Shown one piece after another: positions 54,640 to 64,000 of a stretch of 64,000 bases of DNA (positions are counted from its first letter, which is position 1; each line of letters starts with the position of its first letter). Below the pieces are notes generated by a model. The model was given only the letters and a program-made list of their open reading frames with translations, was not told where the DNA came from and did not search any database. The position numbers were made by a program, and so were the translations under genes. Origin of the DNA: Artemia franciscana (lineage: Eukaryota > Arthropoda > Branchiopoda > Anostraca > Artemiidae); contig NC_088868.1 in the NCBI RefSeq assembly GCF_032884065.1, positions 34,002,890 through 34,066,889 on the forward strand, written 5' to 3'.

Positions 54640-55750
54640 TTAATAAAATAAGGTGTGGGGGAGGAAGCCTAGTTGAACTCCAATTTTTGATTACTTAAAA
54701 AGGCAACTAGAACTTTTTTTTACGAATGTTTTCATTAGTAATAAATATACGTTACTTACGAATTAACCTACGTAACGAAATCCTATATTTGTATATTTTT
54801 ATTACGTATATGAGGTGGTTATCGCCCTCGTCAATACCTTGCTCTAGACATTAAAGCTTCAATTTGGTCCAATTCTTTAAAAATGACCCCTGAATTACAA
54901 AGGGTATAGAATAAATAGTTGAAATTACTCTTCTCATCGTTTTTTTTTAAACAATGCTAGAAAATCCTGCGGCCCCTTTATGAAAATCTTCTTCCCTCAT
55001 GATAAATTTCTCCGTGGAAAGATCCTCCCGCATAACCCCCTCCCCTTTAACGAGAAAAAGTCCCCCTAAAAACGTCCATACACGAACCCAATAACCATTA
55101 CTATGTGTAAACAATCGTCCAAGTTTGTAACTTGCAGCCCCTCCCCCGGGGACTGTGGGGGATTAAGCCGTCCCAAAAGACATAATTATTAGGTTTTTCG
55201 ACTATGCTGAACAAAATGGCTATCTCAAAATTTGATCCAGTGACTTTGGGAAAAATGAGCGTGGGAGGGGGCCTAGGTGCCCTCTAATTTTTTGGTCACG
55301 TAAAAGGCACTAGAAATATTAATTTCCGTTAGAATAAGCCCTCTCGCGACGTTTGATACGATCACCCCTGAAAAAAAAAACAAGAAAAAAATCAAATAAA
55401 CACGCATCCGTGATCTGTCTTCTGGGAAAAAATAAAAAATTCCACATTTTTGTAGATAGAAGCTTGAAATTTGAGCAGTAGGGTTAGAGGTAGCTCTGTT
55501 GATCAGTAGCTCTGATACGCTGAATCCGATGGTGTGATTTTTGCTAAGATTCTTTAACTTTTACGGGGTGTTTCCCTCTATTTTGTAAAATAAGGCAAAT
55601 TTTCTCAGGCTCGTAACTTTTGATAGGTAAAATCAGCGTAAAAATGAAATTCTTTTGGTGTAACTATTCGTATCAAATCCCATTTTTTATAGTTTCGGTT
55701 ACTATTGAGCCGGGTCGCTCCTTACTACAGTTCGTTACCACGAACTGCTT
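54640..55750 (+). repeat. Dispersed repeat family, longest copy ending in a hairpin
   Basis: 54640-54760 resembles the family core (TTACTTAAAAAGGCAACTAGAAC). From about 55100 to 55747 a longer copy follows with GGCTATCTCAAAATTTGATC, GGCCTAGGTGCCCTCTAAT, AAAGGCACTAGAAATATTAATTTCC and TTCTTTTGGTGTAACTA, ending in CAGTTCGTTACCACGAACTG. Related sequence occurs at 6.1-6.35, 9.2 and 32.4 kb. No coding capacity; probably a non-autonomous element or SINE-like repeat that is common in this genome. Confidence 0.7.
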
Positions 55751-55835
55751 GATAATATTTTCTGTAAGTTTGACTGGGTAACCATTAAAAAAATAAAACA
55801 TCTTAAACATAATTTTAAGATGATGGGTTTACAGA

Positions 55836-56040
55836 AAAAGTTTTTGAGTGATAGATCATAAGAGAATAAGAGGAAGGTAAGGGAAGTAGAGAAGAGATTG
55901 AGGAGGTGAGAAATGGAGGCCGTGGATAAAACTGTCAATTACAGCATATCGTAGTCAAAGCATATCGACCTCAGTAATTCAAAAGGTGGTAAATCAATAC
56001 GCTTTAAGCTAGGTGGAAAAGATGAAGTGTTGGCATATTA
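55836..56040 (+). repeat. RTE-derived repeat unit (single copy)
   Basis: Begins with RTE-linker-like coding sequence (TGATAGATCAT, then AAGGTAAGGGAAGTAGAGAAG) and continues into the same non-LINE segment (CATATCGTAGTC ... AATTCAAAAGGTGGT ... CGCTTTAAGCTAGGTGGAAAA) that is tandemly repeated at 60240-60900. It is cut off by the LINE at 56041. Confidence 0.7.
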
Positions 56041-56360
56041 TAATAATAAAATAATAATAATTTATTTATAACCCACAAAATACATCGAACTGTAAAGTAA
56101 ACACACAAAAAAAGAAAAAACAAGAAAAAAATAACAACATAAATAACATAACAGCATAACAACATAAGTAAATTACCTCAATTCAAAAAATGGCCAAAGA
56201 GGGTCAAAAACACCAATCATTTGTCGAGTTTTAAGAGATATATCTTTAGATAAATGTTTCAGTCGTGAGGTCGCATCAACGATGTCAAATTTAGAAACGA
56301 CTGTATGATTCCGATACCACCAAGGCAGACGCAGGAAATACTTGCAATACTTAAAATATC

Positions 56361-57461
56361 CTAAACGTATTTTCTTTGTATCCTTCTTGCGAAGGAGGAA
56401 AGCAAAACCAGAAAGATAAAAACAGCAGGGGCACAAAAACTAGAATAAAGACGGCATAGTCCTTTTCGGTTATATCGATCACGATTTGGTGAAATTTTCG
56501 CGTATCCAACCCGCATACTTTTCAGCACGCTGGACGTAATAGCGGAGCAAGTAGACGAAAGTGACGTGGAAAAAGAGAGACCCAACCATTTAATACTTGC
56601 TGAACATGGTATAGTTGAAGAACCCAAGCAAAGAGGTGATGCTGATGGAGGACTCCCAAAACAGAAAAACTCACATTTGGAGGCATTAACTGAAAGGCCT
56701 ACTGTGGATAGTGCGGCTGAAAGCCGGTAAAAGTTGGTAATTAGACTATGTTTTGTCCGGCTAAGAAGCAGAACATCATCAGCATATGCAACGTGACTAA
56801 TGCCTAAATTATCATTGTAAAAAATTGACGGTTGGAGACACGAAGCTAAAACACATTTAAATATGCTCGGGGATAACACGGCACCTTGCCTAACGCATTT
56901 TTTAACAGGAATATGCTCCCCTACAGTACCATTCCACTTCACCCTAACTGAAGAATTAGCATACCAATACTTAAGCACGGAAACAATAGAAAGGTTAACA
57001 CCTGAGGCTGCTAGAGAAAACAAAGCATTTGAATGAATTACATCGTCAAAAGCACTAGATATGTCAACAGTCAAACAATACAGGGGACGCTTTTGAGCAA
57101 CAGCTTGTTTCATTAGCCGACCCACAATATGGTGAGCTTGAACGCAGCCCATACCTTTTCTGAAACAAAGCTGGAAGGGTGTAAAATTGCACTTGAAGTT
57201 AATGGCCGGTAGCAGCACATATTCAAATAGCTTACTAAAAAAACAAGACACAGTGATAGGACGGTAATTAGAGCAAGCACTGGGGTCCTTACCCCTCTTG
57301 TCTATGGGAGATATATAGCCGAACAAAAAACTATCTGGGAAAACGAACTGTGCCAAACACATCTGAAACATTAACTGCAAATGCTTCAGCAGTTCAGGAC
57401 AATCATAAGCAAAAAACTTGAAGCAAAGACCATTACTATCGAGAGACGCAGACTTATTCAC
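56361..57461 (-). pseudogene. Zinc-knuckle LINE copy 3: reverse transcriptase part of ORF2
   Basis: A long open frame with the full RT core: PDSFLFGYISPIDKRGKDPS, SNYRPITVSCFFSKLFEYVL, LCFRKGMGCVQAHHIV, motif A CLTVDISSAFDDVIH, motif B KKCVRQGAVLSPSIFK (Cys for the usual Gly), and motif C ISHVAYADDVLLLSRTKHSL. These are followed by IKWLGLSFS. The tail continues in another frame (56173-56436) with KDTKKIRLGYFKYCKYFLRL. The catalytic Asp residues are intact. A frameshift separates it from the endonuclease and another from the tail. Residues are close to those of copies 1 and 2, so it is the same family. Confidence 0.8.
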
Positions 57462-58021
57462 TTGCTTAAGAGCTCAGAGTATAACACCAGATTCCACCGA
57501 TAACACTTAAGATTGGTTGATACGAATTGGGAGGATTGAGTTGACAAGCTTTGTAAAATGATTTTGGAGATTAATATTAAATGAAGCAAAATATTTTTAT
57601 AATGAGAAATGAAGTCACATAGCCGAAGAGACGAATTAATTGTAGGTGAACACTTTACACTGTTTATAACACGATCCCAAGATTTCTGGTCACAAGGACC
57701 ATCCCAGGCATTCAGTCTCGCTCTACGCAGGGAATATTTGTACTCTCGTTTGGTTTTCTGTTTTATTTGATGTACTGTGAAGAAGGACGATCACAGGCTA
57801 TCCACATACGGAGCCAGAACTTAGCTTTTTGTTTAGCCATTTTCACTTTAGGATCAACTTTCCAAAAGAGATTGCGAGTACCCGTTCGCACGTACTCGGA
57901 GGGTACAGCTTTTTTAGCGGCAGACTTCAATAGATGATAATAACTGGGACAATATCAATACATAAAGTGGAACATTGGTATTTTCCAAATTTAACTTTGA
58001 GAACCACTTGGGAGGGGTAAG

Positions 58022-58697
58022 TTACACAGAGCTCGCCATGGAGCAAGATAGTTGGCACATGATTGGTAAATGATCGTCGTCGATTTTAGAGTCGTCAACA
58101 TGAACTATTGATGAAAGTAGAGTTGAATCTGACACGATTACATGATCAAAGTTGGAAGTAAGACCACTACGATTGTGAATATAAGTAAATAGAAGATCTT
58201 TATCAGCAAGATGGAATCCTCCGGGTAGTGAATCGAGAAAGATTTCAGATCGGTCAGAATTAGATAATAAGTCAGTGTTCATGTCGCCGGCGAGAACCCA
58301 TTTGGTATTTTGTTTTGAAAGGTCGCTAAGTAGTGTTCGTAGGCGATTACATGCTTGTGAAAAACTAGGCAATGACTGCACAGTTTTGTTTATTACAGGG
58401 AAGTAAATGTTTATAAATGCGGTATCACCACATTTTATCGCTAAGATGTTAGCATCGCTTTGCAATAATGTCGGCTGAGTCTGAAATAGATGGCCAGACG
58501 GGTTTTACCACGGGTTTTCTGGGCGGCTCTCAAGAAAATATAATGGGTCCGAAAACGCTTTAGGCTATCAACATTCACTTTAGAGAGAAGGTGCTCTTGT
58601 AAAAACACAATATCATTTTCAAGCAGCTCACTAATCAGTAGATCCTGTCTTTTGTACCATTATTATTAAGGGACACAAAGCTAAACGGAGTTTGAGC
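58022..58697 (-). pseudogene. Zinc-knuckle LINE copy 3: APE endonuclease part of ORF2
   Basis: The ORF2 ATG at 58695-58697 overlaps the ORF1 stop (ATGA). MNAQTPFSFVSLNNNGTKD is followed by a shift, then LLENDIVFLQEHLLS (catalytic Glu). After another break the open frame 58465-58022 has INIYFPVINK, KWVLAGDMNTDLLSNS (G-D-M-N in place of G-D-F-N), NFDHVIV and DDDHLPIM (S-D-H changed to D-D-H). At least two frameshifts. Confidence 0.7.
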
Positions 58698-58699
58698 AT

Positions 58700-59804
58700 T
58701 CATTTATTAGCGTTGTTGAGAGCCGATCGGAGAACTTTGCATTTCAGGCTAAAACTTACGTGTTCCATAGTGCAATTTGCACATTTTGGCGAAGCTTGGC
58801 AAGGGTATTCCTTGGAATTCACATGAGGGCCAGAACACCTGGAACACTTGGGATGTGCTGGTGAGCAGGGACAAAATCCAATCAGGTGATCAGTACTTTG
58901 ACAGCGAAAGCATCGACGCAGAATGGATTGAAAGGGCTTAGCACGAAAAATTTCGTACCCAATACGGATTCCGGACTCCAGTACCGCGTTCAGAGCGGTT
59001 TTGTCGATAAACTCGAGGTGAAAAGTGCGAGAATTGCCGATCTGATTAGCACTAATAAGTCCCTCTACTGAGGCCTCTAAATCAGCTCTTGAATAGTTAT
59101 GGGGTATTTCACGGACAACAGCTAAAGGCTCTTTATCAATTACTATGGTTTCAACGTTTGGAATGGAGCTAGTAACAGCTGCAGCCAGCGTGTCGGCTGA
59201 GCGCTTATCACGTACCATCACAACCCAGCTTCTGCTGTGTGGCTTAGACTTCAGATTTACGAGCCCGTCGTGACCATCCAACGTTTCGAGCTTCTTCATG
59301 CGAAGGATAGGGTCACTGAGCTCCGGGGATGGGTTTCTTACAACGACAGCGTAGGACGGTTTTTTCGTATTTTGAGTAGGGGCTACATGCTTAGACTGGC
59401 TCTCAGTAACCTTGGACGCAATATCACGCAGCTGTTCAAGACGAGAGTTCACCTTGGCACTGAGGGTACCGAAGGCATCAACAGGGATCATTGGCACTTC
59501 GCTGGGACATTTGATAACAAAGTCCGGAAGCTTTATGTTCTGGGAATCGCACTTTACAAGCGAAGAAATAATGTCCAAAGCACAGTTTAATGCAGCATTG
59601 GCTCCTGCACGATTCGATGGCACTTTATTCGGAAAAAACTTAAAAAAACAATTTACGGGTCTCACAAAGAGAAGAAGATTCGAAGAAATTGGCCATGCAC
59701 TCTTTTATCGTATCGGGCGAAACTCCTTTAGCAAAATTTTTCTGTACAAAGCACAGGATAGGATTGTAGAAAAGTTCATCTTCGTACCAATTACCAGTTC
59801 CCAT
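58700..59804 (-). pseudogene. Zinc-knuckle LINE copy 3: ORF1 (Gag-like)
   Basis: The probable start ATG is at 59802-59804: MGTGNWYEDELFYNPI, CFVQKNFAKGVSPDTIKE, then FFESSSLCETRKLFF. One frameshift in an A/T run near 59645 leads into the open frame 59665-58700. The middle carries ALNAVLESGIRIGYEIFRAK, typical of an RRM-like region. The C-terminus has three knuckles: CFRCQSTDHLIGFC (perfect CX2CX4HX4C), CSRCSGPHVNSKEYPC, and CANCTMEHVSFSLKC. Stop TGA overlaps the ORF2 ATG. Same domain order as in the R1-like ORF1 at 41.5 kb but clearly diverged. Confidence 0.75.
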
Positions 59805-59820
59805 TTTCTCTAGATTGAAG

Positions 59821-60240
59821 GTTCACTTGCGAGAGAAGTAAGGGAAGCGTTGGAGGCTGCCTCCCTTGTCCCCGCAATTTAAGGGACAAGCCCGGCGGGT
59901 ACCACGGCTCTTGCAAACAGCTCTACCCCACCCCTCTGCTTACTTCTCTCCTCTCACCTTTATCGTAACGCAATTGTCTATAATATCGGGAATTATAATT
60001 ATTTTCCGCAACTGCACATATATGTCATGAAAATATCAATAAGAGAATCCACAGTTCCCAAGGGAATTTTCACTCAAGTCTGAAAATAATTCCCTTATTT
60101 ATAATTCTTTGGACACTGAATTAATTATTATGGAAATATTGGCTATAAGTCAGGTAGAGACGATACTCCTTTACCAAATATAGTGATAGGTTCAATCCAA
60201 AAAGAGGTCCTCACACCTTGAACTCTGAATCAATACTGAC
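59821..60240. other. No gene; probable LINE 5' UTR and flank
   Basis: GC-richer at 59840-59930, then AT-rich. Contains no open frame of note. Confidence 0.35.
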
Positions 60241-60900
60241 ATCGATCAGAAAAGAATTAGAAGAAGGTAAAGGAGGTAGAGAAGGCATTAAGGAGGTGGG
60301 AAATAGATGTCATGGATAAAATTGCCGAGGGCTGCATATCGTAGTCGAGGCATGTCAACATCGGTAATTCAGAAGGTGGCAATTCAAAACGCTTTAAGCT
60401 AGGTGGAAAAAATTAAAAGGTTGCAAATGACTGTTATATTATAGAAGAATAGGGGGACGGTAAGGCCAGTAGAGAAGGCGTTAAGGAGGTGAAAATGGAT
60501 GTCATGGATAAAATTACCGAGAACTGTATATCGTAGTCAAGGCATGCCAACATCGGTAATTCAGAAGGTGGCAATTCAGAACGCTTTAAGCTAGGTGGAA
60601 AAATGAAGAGTTTGCAAACGAGGGCCAGATTATAGGAGAATAGGAGGACGGTAAGGCCAGTAGAGAAGGCGTTCCGGAGGTGAAAAATGGACGTCATGGA
60701 TAAAATTACCGAGAACTGTATATCGTAGTCGAGGCATGTCAACATCTAATTCAGAAGGTGGCAATTCAAAACACTTTAAACTAGTGGAAAAAATGAAGAG
60801 TTTGCAAACGAGAGACAGATTATAGGAAAATAGGAGGACGATAAGGGCAGTAGAGAAGGCATTATGGTATGAATGAAGGAGGTGTTAAATGGAAATCATG
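60240..60900 (+). repeat. 192-bp tandem repeat (about 3.5 units) derived partly from an RTE LINE
   Basis: Units start around ATGTCATGGATAAAATTACC at 60307, 60499, 60691 and (diverged, +10 bp) 60893, i.e. a 192-bp period. Each unit joins a LINE-linker segment (GTAGAGAAGGCGTTAAGGAG, matching KKVEKAL-x-x-ELRRC of copy 3) to a non-LINE segment (CATATCGTAGTC to CGCTTTAAGCTAGGTGGAAA). Units occur singly at 55.84-56.04 and 62.06-62.24 kb. Confidence 0.75.
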
Positions 60901-63590
60901 GATAAAACTACCTGTTTACCTACTACTGGGTAATGCAGTCTGACGGCATAATAGTAGAGTATTGTACTTGTATTATAGTAAATTGAGAGGGAACAGTCAA
61001 TCTATTCCCTCTCAGGAACAGATAAAAACGGGGCCTCAATTGCTGACATAGAAAGTGTTGAAAACAGATGGGTAGAATTTTGAATTTTAAACATATTTTC
61101 AGAATTTTGTGGTTGTGTTAAACCGTGAAAAAGTTGAAGGAAACGTTATGAAAGAAGTGAAAAAGAAATTCTGGAAATTGGAAGTGAAGGAACATTTATT
61201 TTGCAAGGAGGGGTTAGAGAAAGAATTAAAAGGATTAAAAATAACTATGTCTGACATGCTGATAGTGTAGTGAAGGAGCTTTTGAAACATGGTGGCTGCA
61301 AAGTTAGAGATAAATTATCGCAATCAATATTTTTGTAAACAGGGAGGTTCCTTGTGATTTTAGGAATACCTTAGTTAAACCTCTTTCTTAAAAATGTGAT
61401 GAGAGTGTGTTTTGAAAGAGGCATTAGCTTGATTTATGTAGGAGGCAAATTACTTAGCATAATCATACTTAATAGACTAAGAGATGCTGTAGGTAAACTC
61501 TTGAGAGAAGAGCAATATGGTTCTAGGGAAGGGAGAAGATATATTGACCATCAGTCCTTCCATTAGTCATCCCTTAGTCCTTAGCTTTACTGATTATGAA
61601 CAAGCATTTGATTCAGTCGGTAGAAGAACTTCAGCGAAGGTCATACACTTTTATGGTATACCAGATAAACGCATTTAAGTAATTCTGCTAAGTGCGATAA
61701 CAGCATTGCTGCGGTCAAGGTAGGATATAAGGTAAGTAGCAGGTTTGATACTGAATTAGAATTTAAGCAAGGTCGTACCCTATTCCCGTTAATATGAATT
61801 ATTTTGACAGATTTTTCCCTAAGAAACACGGGAGAGGCTATGGGAGAGCATTAAGTCGAAAAGGTAGTAAAAACTCTCCTATATTTAGATTATGCAGATA
61901 ATTCGAGTGTCCAAGACAACGATGTTAGTGAAATGAACAAATTTTAACCCGTTCTGAGAGTTCAGGGTGCAAAACAGGTTTGAAAATTAATGTTAAGAAG
62001 ACTAAGTAGCCAAAAAAGGGAGTAAATAAAGGTGAAAAGGTGATGTTGAGTAGCGAGAAGATCATCGGTAATTCAGAAGGTGGCAATCCAAAAAAGCTAG
62101 TTTGAAAAATGAAGAGTTTGCAAACAATGGATAGATTATAGGAGAATAGGAGGACGGTAAGGCCAGTAGAGAAGGCGTTAAGGAGGTGAAAAATGGATGT
62201 CATGGATAAAATTACCGAGAACTGTATATCGTATAGAACTGTATAGCGAAATGAACAAATTTTAAGACGTTCTGAGAGTTCAGGGTGCAAAACAGGTTTG
62301 AAAATTAATGTTAAGAAGACTAAGTCGCCAAAAAAGGGAGTAAATAAAGGTGAAAAGATGATGTTGAGTAGCGAGAAGATCATCGGTAATTCAGAAGGTG
62401 GCAATCCAAAAAAGCTAGTTTGAAAAATGAAGAGTTTGCAAACAATGGATAGATTATAGGAGAATAGGATCGATCAGCTGAATAAATTGACTTACGTGGG
62501 TATTATTATTAGTGAAAAGGGTGGATGCAGTGAAGATATTGAAAGTACAATAGCCAAGCCTAGGGTGTAGTCTATCACAGTTGAAAAAAGCTTGATAGAA
62601 CAGGAAAACAAGTCCGCAAACCGAGATTAGGATATTAGAAGCTAGAGGTCAACTGCAGTTCTGAAGCGTGAGAATGAGGTAGTAGATGATTTGGTATCGA
62701 ATCACGAGTTAAGCAGGCTGTGTCCTATTACCGTTTATATAGATAACCTTGAAGGATATTCTCCTGCAGAACAAGGAAGAGGCTAAAGGAGAGCATTGAA
62801 TCAAATAGCAAGGTAAAACTCCAAGATTTAGATTACTCAGATGATTCGAGTATCCTAGACCAAAAAATGTTAGCAAAAATAATGAATTTTCAAAAATTTT
62901 ACGACAGGCTACAAGAATAGGTTTGAAAATTAATATTAGGAAGACTAAGTTGCTCAGACTCGCAACAAGTGAAGGTGAAAAGGTATAGATTTTCAAAAAA
63001 TTGACGACAGGCTGCAAGAACAGTTTTAAAATTAATGTTAGGAATACTCAGTTGCTTAAACTCGCAACAAATGAACGTAGCTCAGTTAATTAGCCTAAGA
63101 CTAAGTTGCACTTGCAACAAATGAAGAATAGCTTCATTTGCATGGTAGAAATACATGGTAGCACTGATAATAAAAAGGTGGATGCAGCGAAGTTGTAAAA
63201 GTAGAATAGCGAAAATCCAGGGCGGTTAGGTAGATAAGTCTTGAGAGACCATTTGATTGACCGTATTACAAACAATAAACTCTGCAAAAAAAAAATGGTT
63301 CAATCCCACTTGCTTGAGTCATAATGAAATAAAGGTTCAGATGGCTAGGACACGTTTTACAGATGAATGATGGCAGATTGCCAAAGATTTTGCTTTTCCG
63401 TCATCCATCTGTGGCTGAACGGAAAGGAGGTCGTCCTCCGACGAGATGGGAAAAGTCAAAAGGAACGAATTAAAGGAAATTGGAACTTCATGAGGGCGGG
63501 TAAAGAGTGAAAATAGAGCAGAGGAGGAGTGTGGGCAGCGGTGTGGCCTCAGACAGTTTGATAGTACAGTAGGTACTTAGAAGAAGTAGT
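60900..63590 (+). pseudogene. RTE-type LINE, copy 5 (rearranged, with internal duplications)
   Basis: Follows the tandem repeat. The LINE linker continues (60930-61130), then RT pieces: an EQYGSREGRRYIDH-like block (61510), LSFTDYEQAFDSVGRRTSAKV (61580), and an LDYADNSSV motif C in which the second Asp is Asn (61880). The segment 61931-62248 is then tandemly duplicated at 62249-62468. After this come a TYVGIIISEKGGCSED-like block (62490), a second decayed YADD-like region (62830), and an end with RLPKILLFRHPSVAERKGGRP (63374) and a trinucleotide tail near 63580. Heavily degraded, no long frame. Confidence 0.7.
61931..62468 (+). repeat. 318-bp direct duplication within RTE copy 5
   Basis: AAATGAACAAATTTTAA begins at 61931 and again at 62249. 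The two segments agree almost completely through GATTATAGGAGAATAGG. The duplicated unit also contains one 192-bp-type repeat unit. Confidence 0.75.
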
Positions 63591-63896
63591 GGTTTGTTAC
63601 ATAGCACAAATGTTACAGAAATTAAATCAACACAATAATTTCTTAGACTAATAATAAAAACTACTATGACTAGATTAAAAAGAAATTGAAGTAATAAATT
63701 GTAATAATTGGATTAAAACAGAAATTAAAATAAAATAACGATAAAAATTAACAAAACAATTCAAGTATTTTAAAAATTGAAAACTAACAAAAAGTAACTG
63801 ATATTCTTTAATAAATAGACCTTATAATCACACTTCAATCAAAGTGATTAGTTAAATAGAAATAGACGTTAATTGACTAATTAACTAATGACTTAC
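63590..63896. other. OLA1 intron start region, no other feature
   Basis: AT-rich intronic sequence. The splice donor GTAAGT (minus strand) is at 63891-63896. Confidence 0.5.
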
Positions 63897-64000
63897 TTTA
63901 CAGGCTGCTTCTGAGCCTTCTTCTTTAAAGTCATCAAATTTCATTACTTCAGCCATGATGAAACCTTTCTCAAAGTCGGTGTGAATCCTTCCAGCAGCTT
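63897..64000 (-). CDS. OLA1: Obg-like ATPase 1, penultimate coding exon (partial at window edge)
   Basis: Minus strand, entering from the right edge. The translation contains [20 protein letters not shown], then [14 protein letters not shown], ending at a perfect GTAAGT donor (63896-63891). This is the TGS-domain segment of OLA1/YchF, an ATPase of the Obg group that associates with ribosomes. The exon ends in phase 0 after AAA, and the next exon at 52162 begins GCG GCT GGT (AAG), matching the family. The 5' end of the exon is outside the window. Confidence 0.95.

Larger units (their letters stand above)
56041..59820 (-). mobile_element. Two-ORF zinc-knuckle LINE family, copy 3 (near full length)
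   Basis: Minus strand. The 5' region is near 59820 and the 3' end is a (TAA)n/(TAAA)n tail near 56041-56075. It sits inside sequence related to the RTE-derived repeat, found on both sides (55.9 kb and 60.2 kb on), so it inserted into that array. Contains ORF1, endonuclease and RT as listed below. Frameshifts make it inactive. Confidence 0.75.

Noticed and set aside
59237-59813. Plus-strand frames of 117 and 133 codons
   Set aside because: Antisense of the LINE ORF1 with zinc knuckles, which carries the real motifs.
60434-62404. Minus-strand open frames of 100-160 codons
   Set aside because: They are antisense shadows of the 192-bp and 318-bp repeats; the repeated peptide simply mirrors the tandem DNA.

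Overview
This is a window of an AT-rich animal nuclear genome that is heavily loaded with transposable elements. It is most likely from an arthropod; a crustacean such as a brine shrimp is my guess, at low confidence and from general impression only. Evidence for a eukaryote: two host protein-coding loci with GT/AG-bounded exons, Helitron, non-LTR (LINE), Penelope-like, SINE-like and foldback/MITE elements, microsatellites, and no operons, ribosome binding sites or prokaryotic signals.

Host genes, all recognised by translation. (1) BCDIN3D-like Bin3-domain methyltransferase: the last exon lies at 13623-14159 on the minus strand, followed (12.0-13.5 kb) by several decayed copies of the same exon. 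(2) OLA1 (Obg-like ATPase 1), minus strand: the penultimate exon visible at the right edge (63897-64000) splices in phase 0 to the last exon at 52043-52162, across an 11.7 kb intron packed with transposons. (3) A candidate last exon of an unrecognised gene on the plus strand at 52919-53155, inside that OLA1 intron, with an acceptor, stop and AATAAA.

Layout. 0-1.83 kb: two head-to-tail Helitron helicase 3' portions and a Helitron 3' terminus with two hairpins. 2.0-3.6 kb: a 783-bp tandem duplication carrying a LINE tail. 5.0-5.5 kb: a foldback element. 6.4-11 kb: two decayed RTE-type LINEs (plus). 11.3-14.2 kb: SINE-like element, decayed exon copies and the real BCDIN3D exon. 14.8-22.5 kb: CR1-like LINEs in both orientations, the minus one split by a 633-bp hAT-like MITE. 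23.2-29.9 kb: two copies of a two-ORF LINE family with zinc-knuckle ORF1. 31.2-36.6 kb: a BovB/RTE-like endonuclease relic and the best RTE-type copy (minus). 38.0-42.9 kb: a structurally complete R1-like LINE with both ORFs open, bounded by a perfect 19-bp target-site duplication. 43-52 kb: foldback DNA, a LINE tail, a degenerate minisatellite and another RTE copy. 52-64 kb (OLA1 intron): the unknown exon, a Penelope-like GIY-YIG endonuclease fragment, an interspersed repeat ending in a hairpin, a zinc-knuckle LINE (minus), and an RTE relic that has spawned a 192-bp tandem repeat.

The genes do not form a pathway. The window is two housekeeping loci embedded in nested transposon debris; the most notable items are the intact R1-like element, the decayed BCDIN3D exon array, the MITE with a clean empty-site footprint, and a tandem repeat born from a LINE. 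I found no CRISPR-like or novel multi-gene system.
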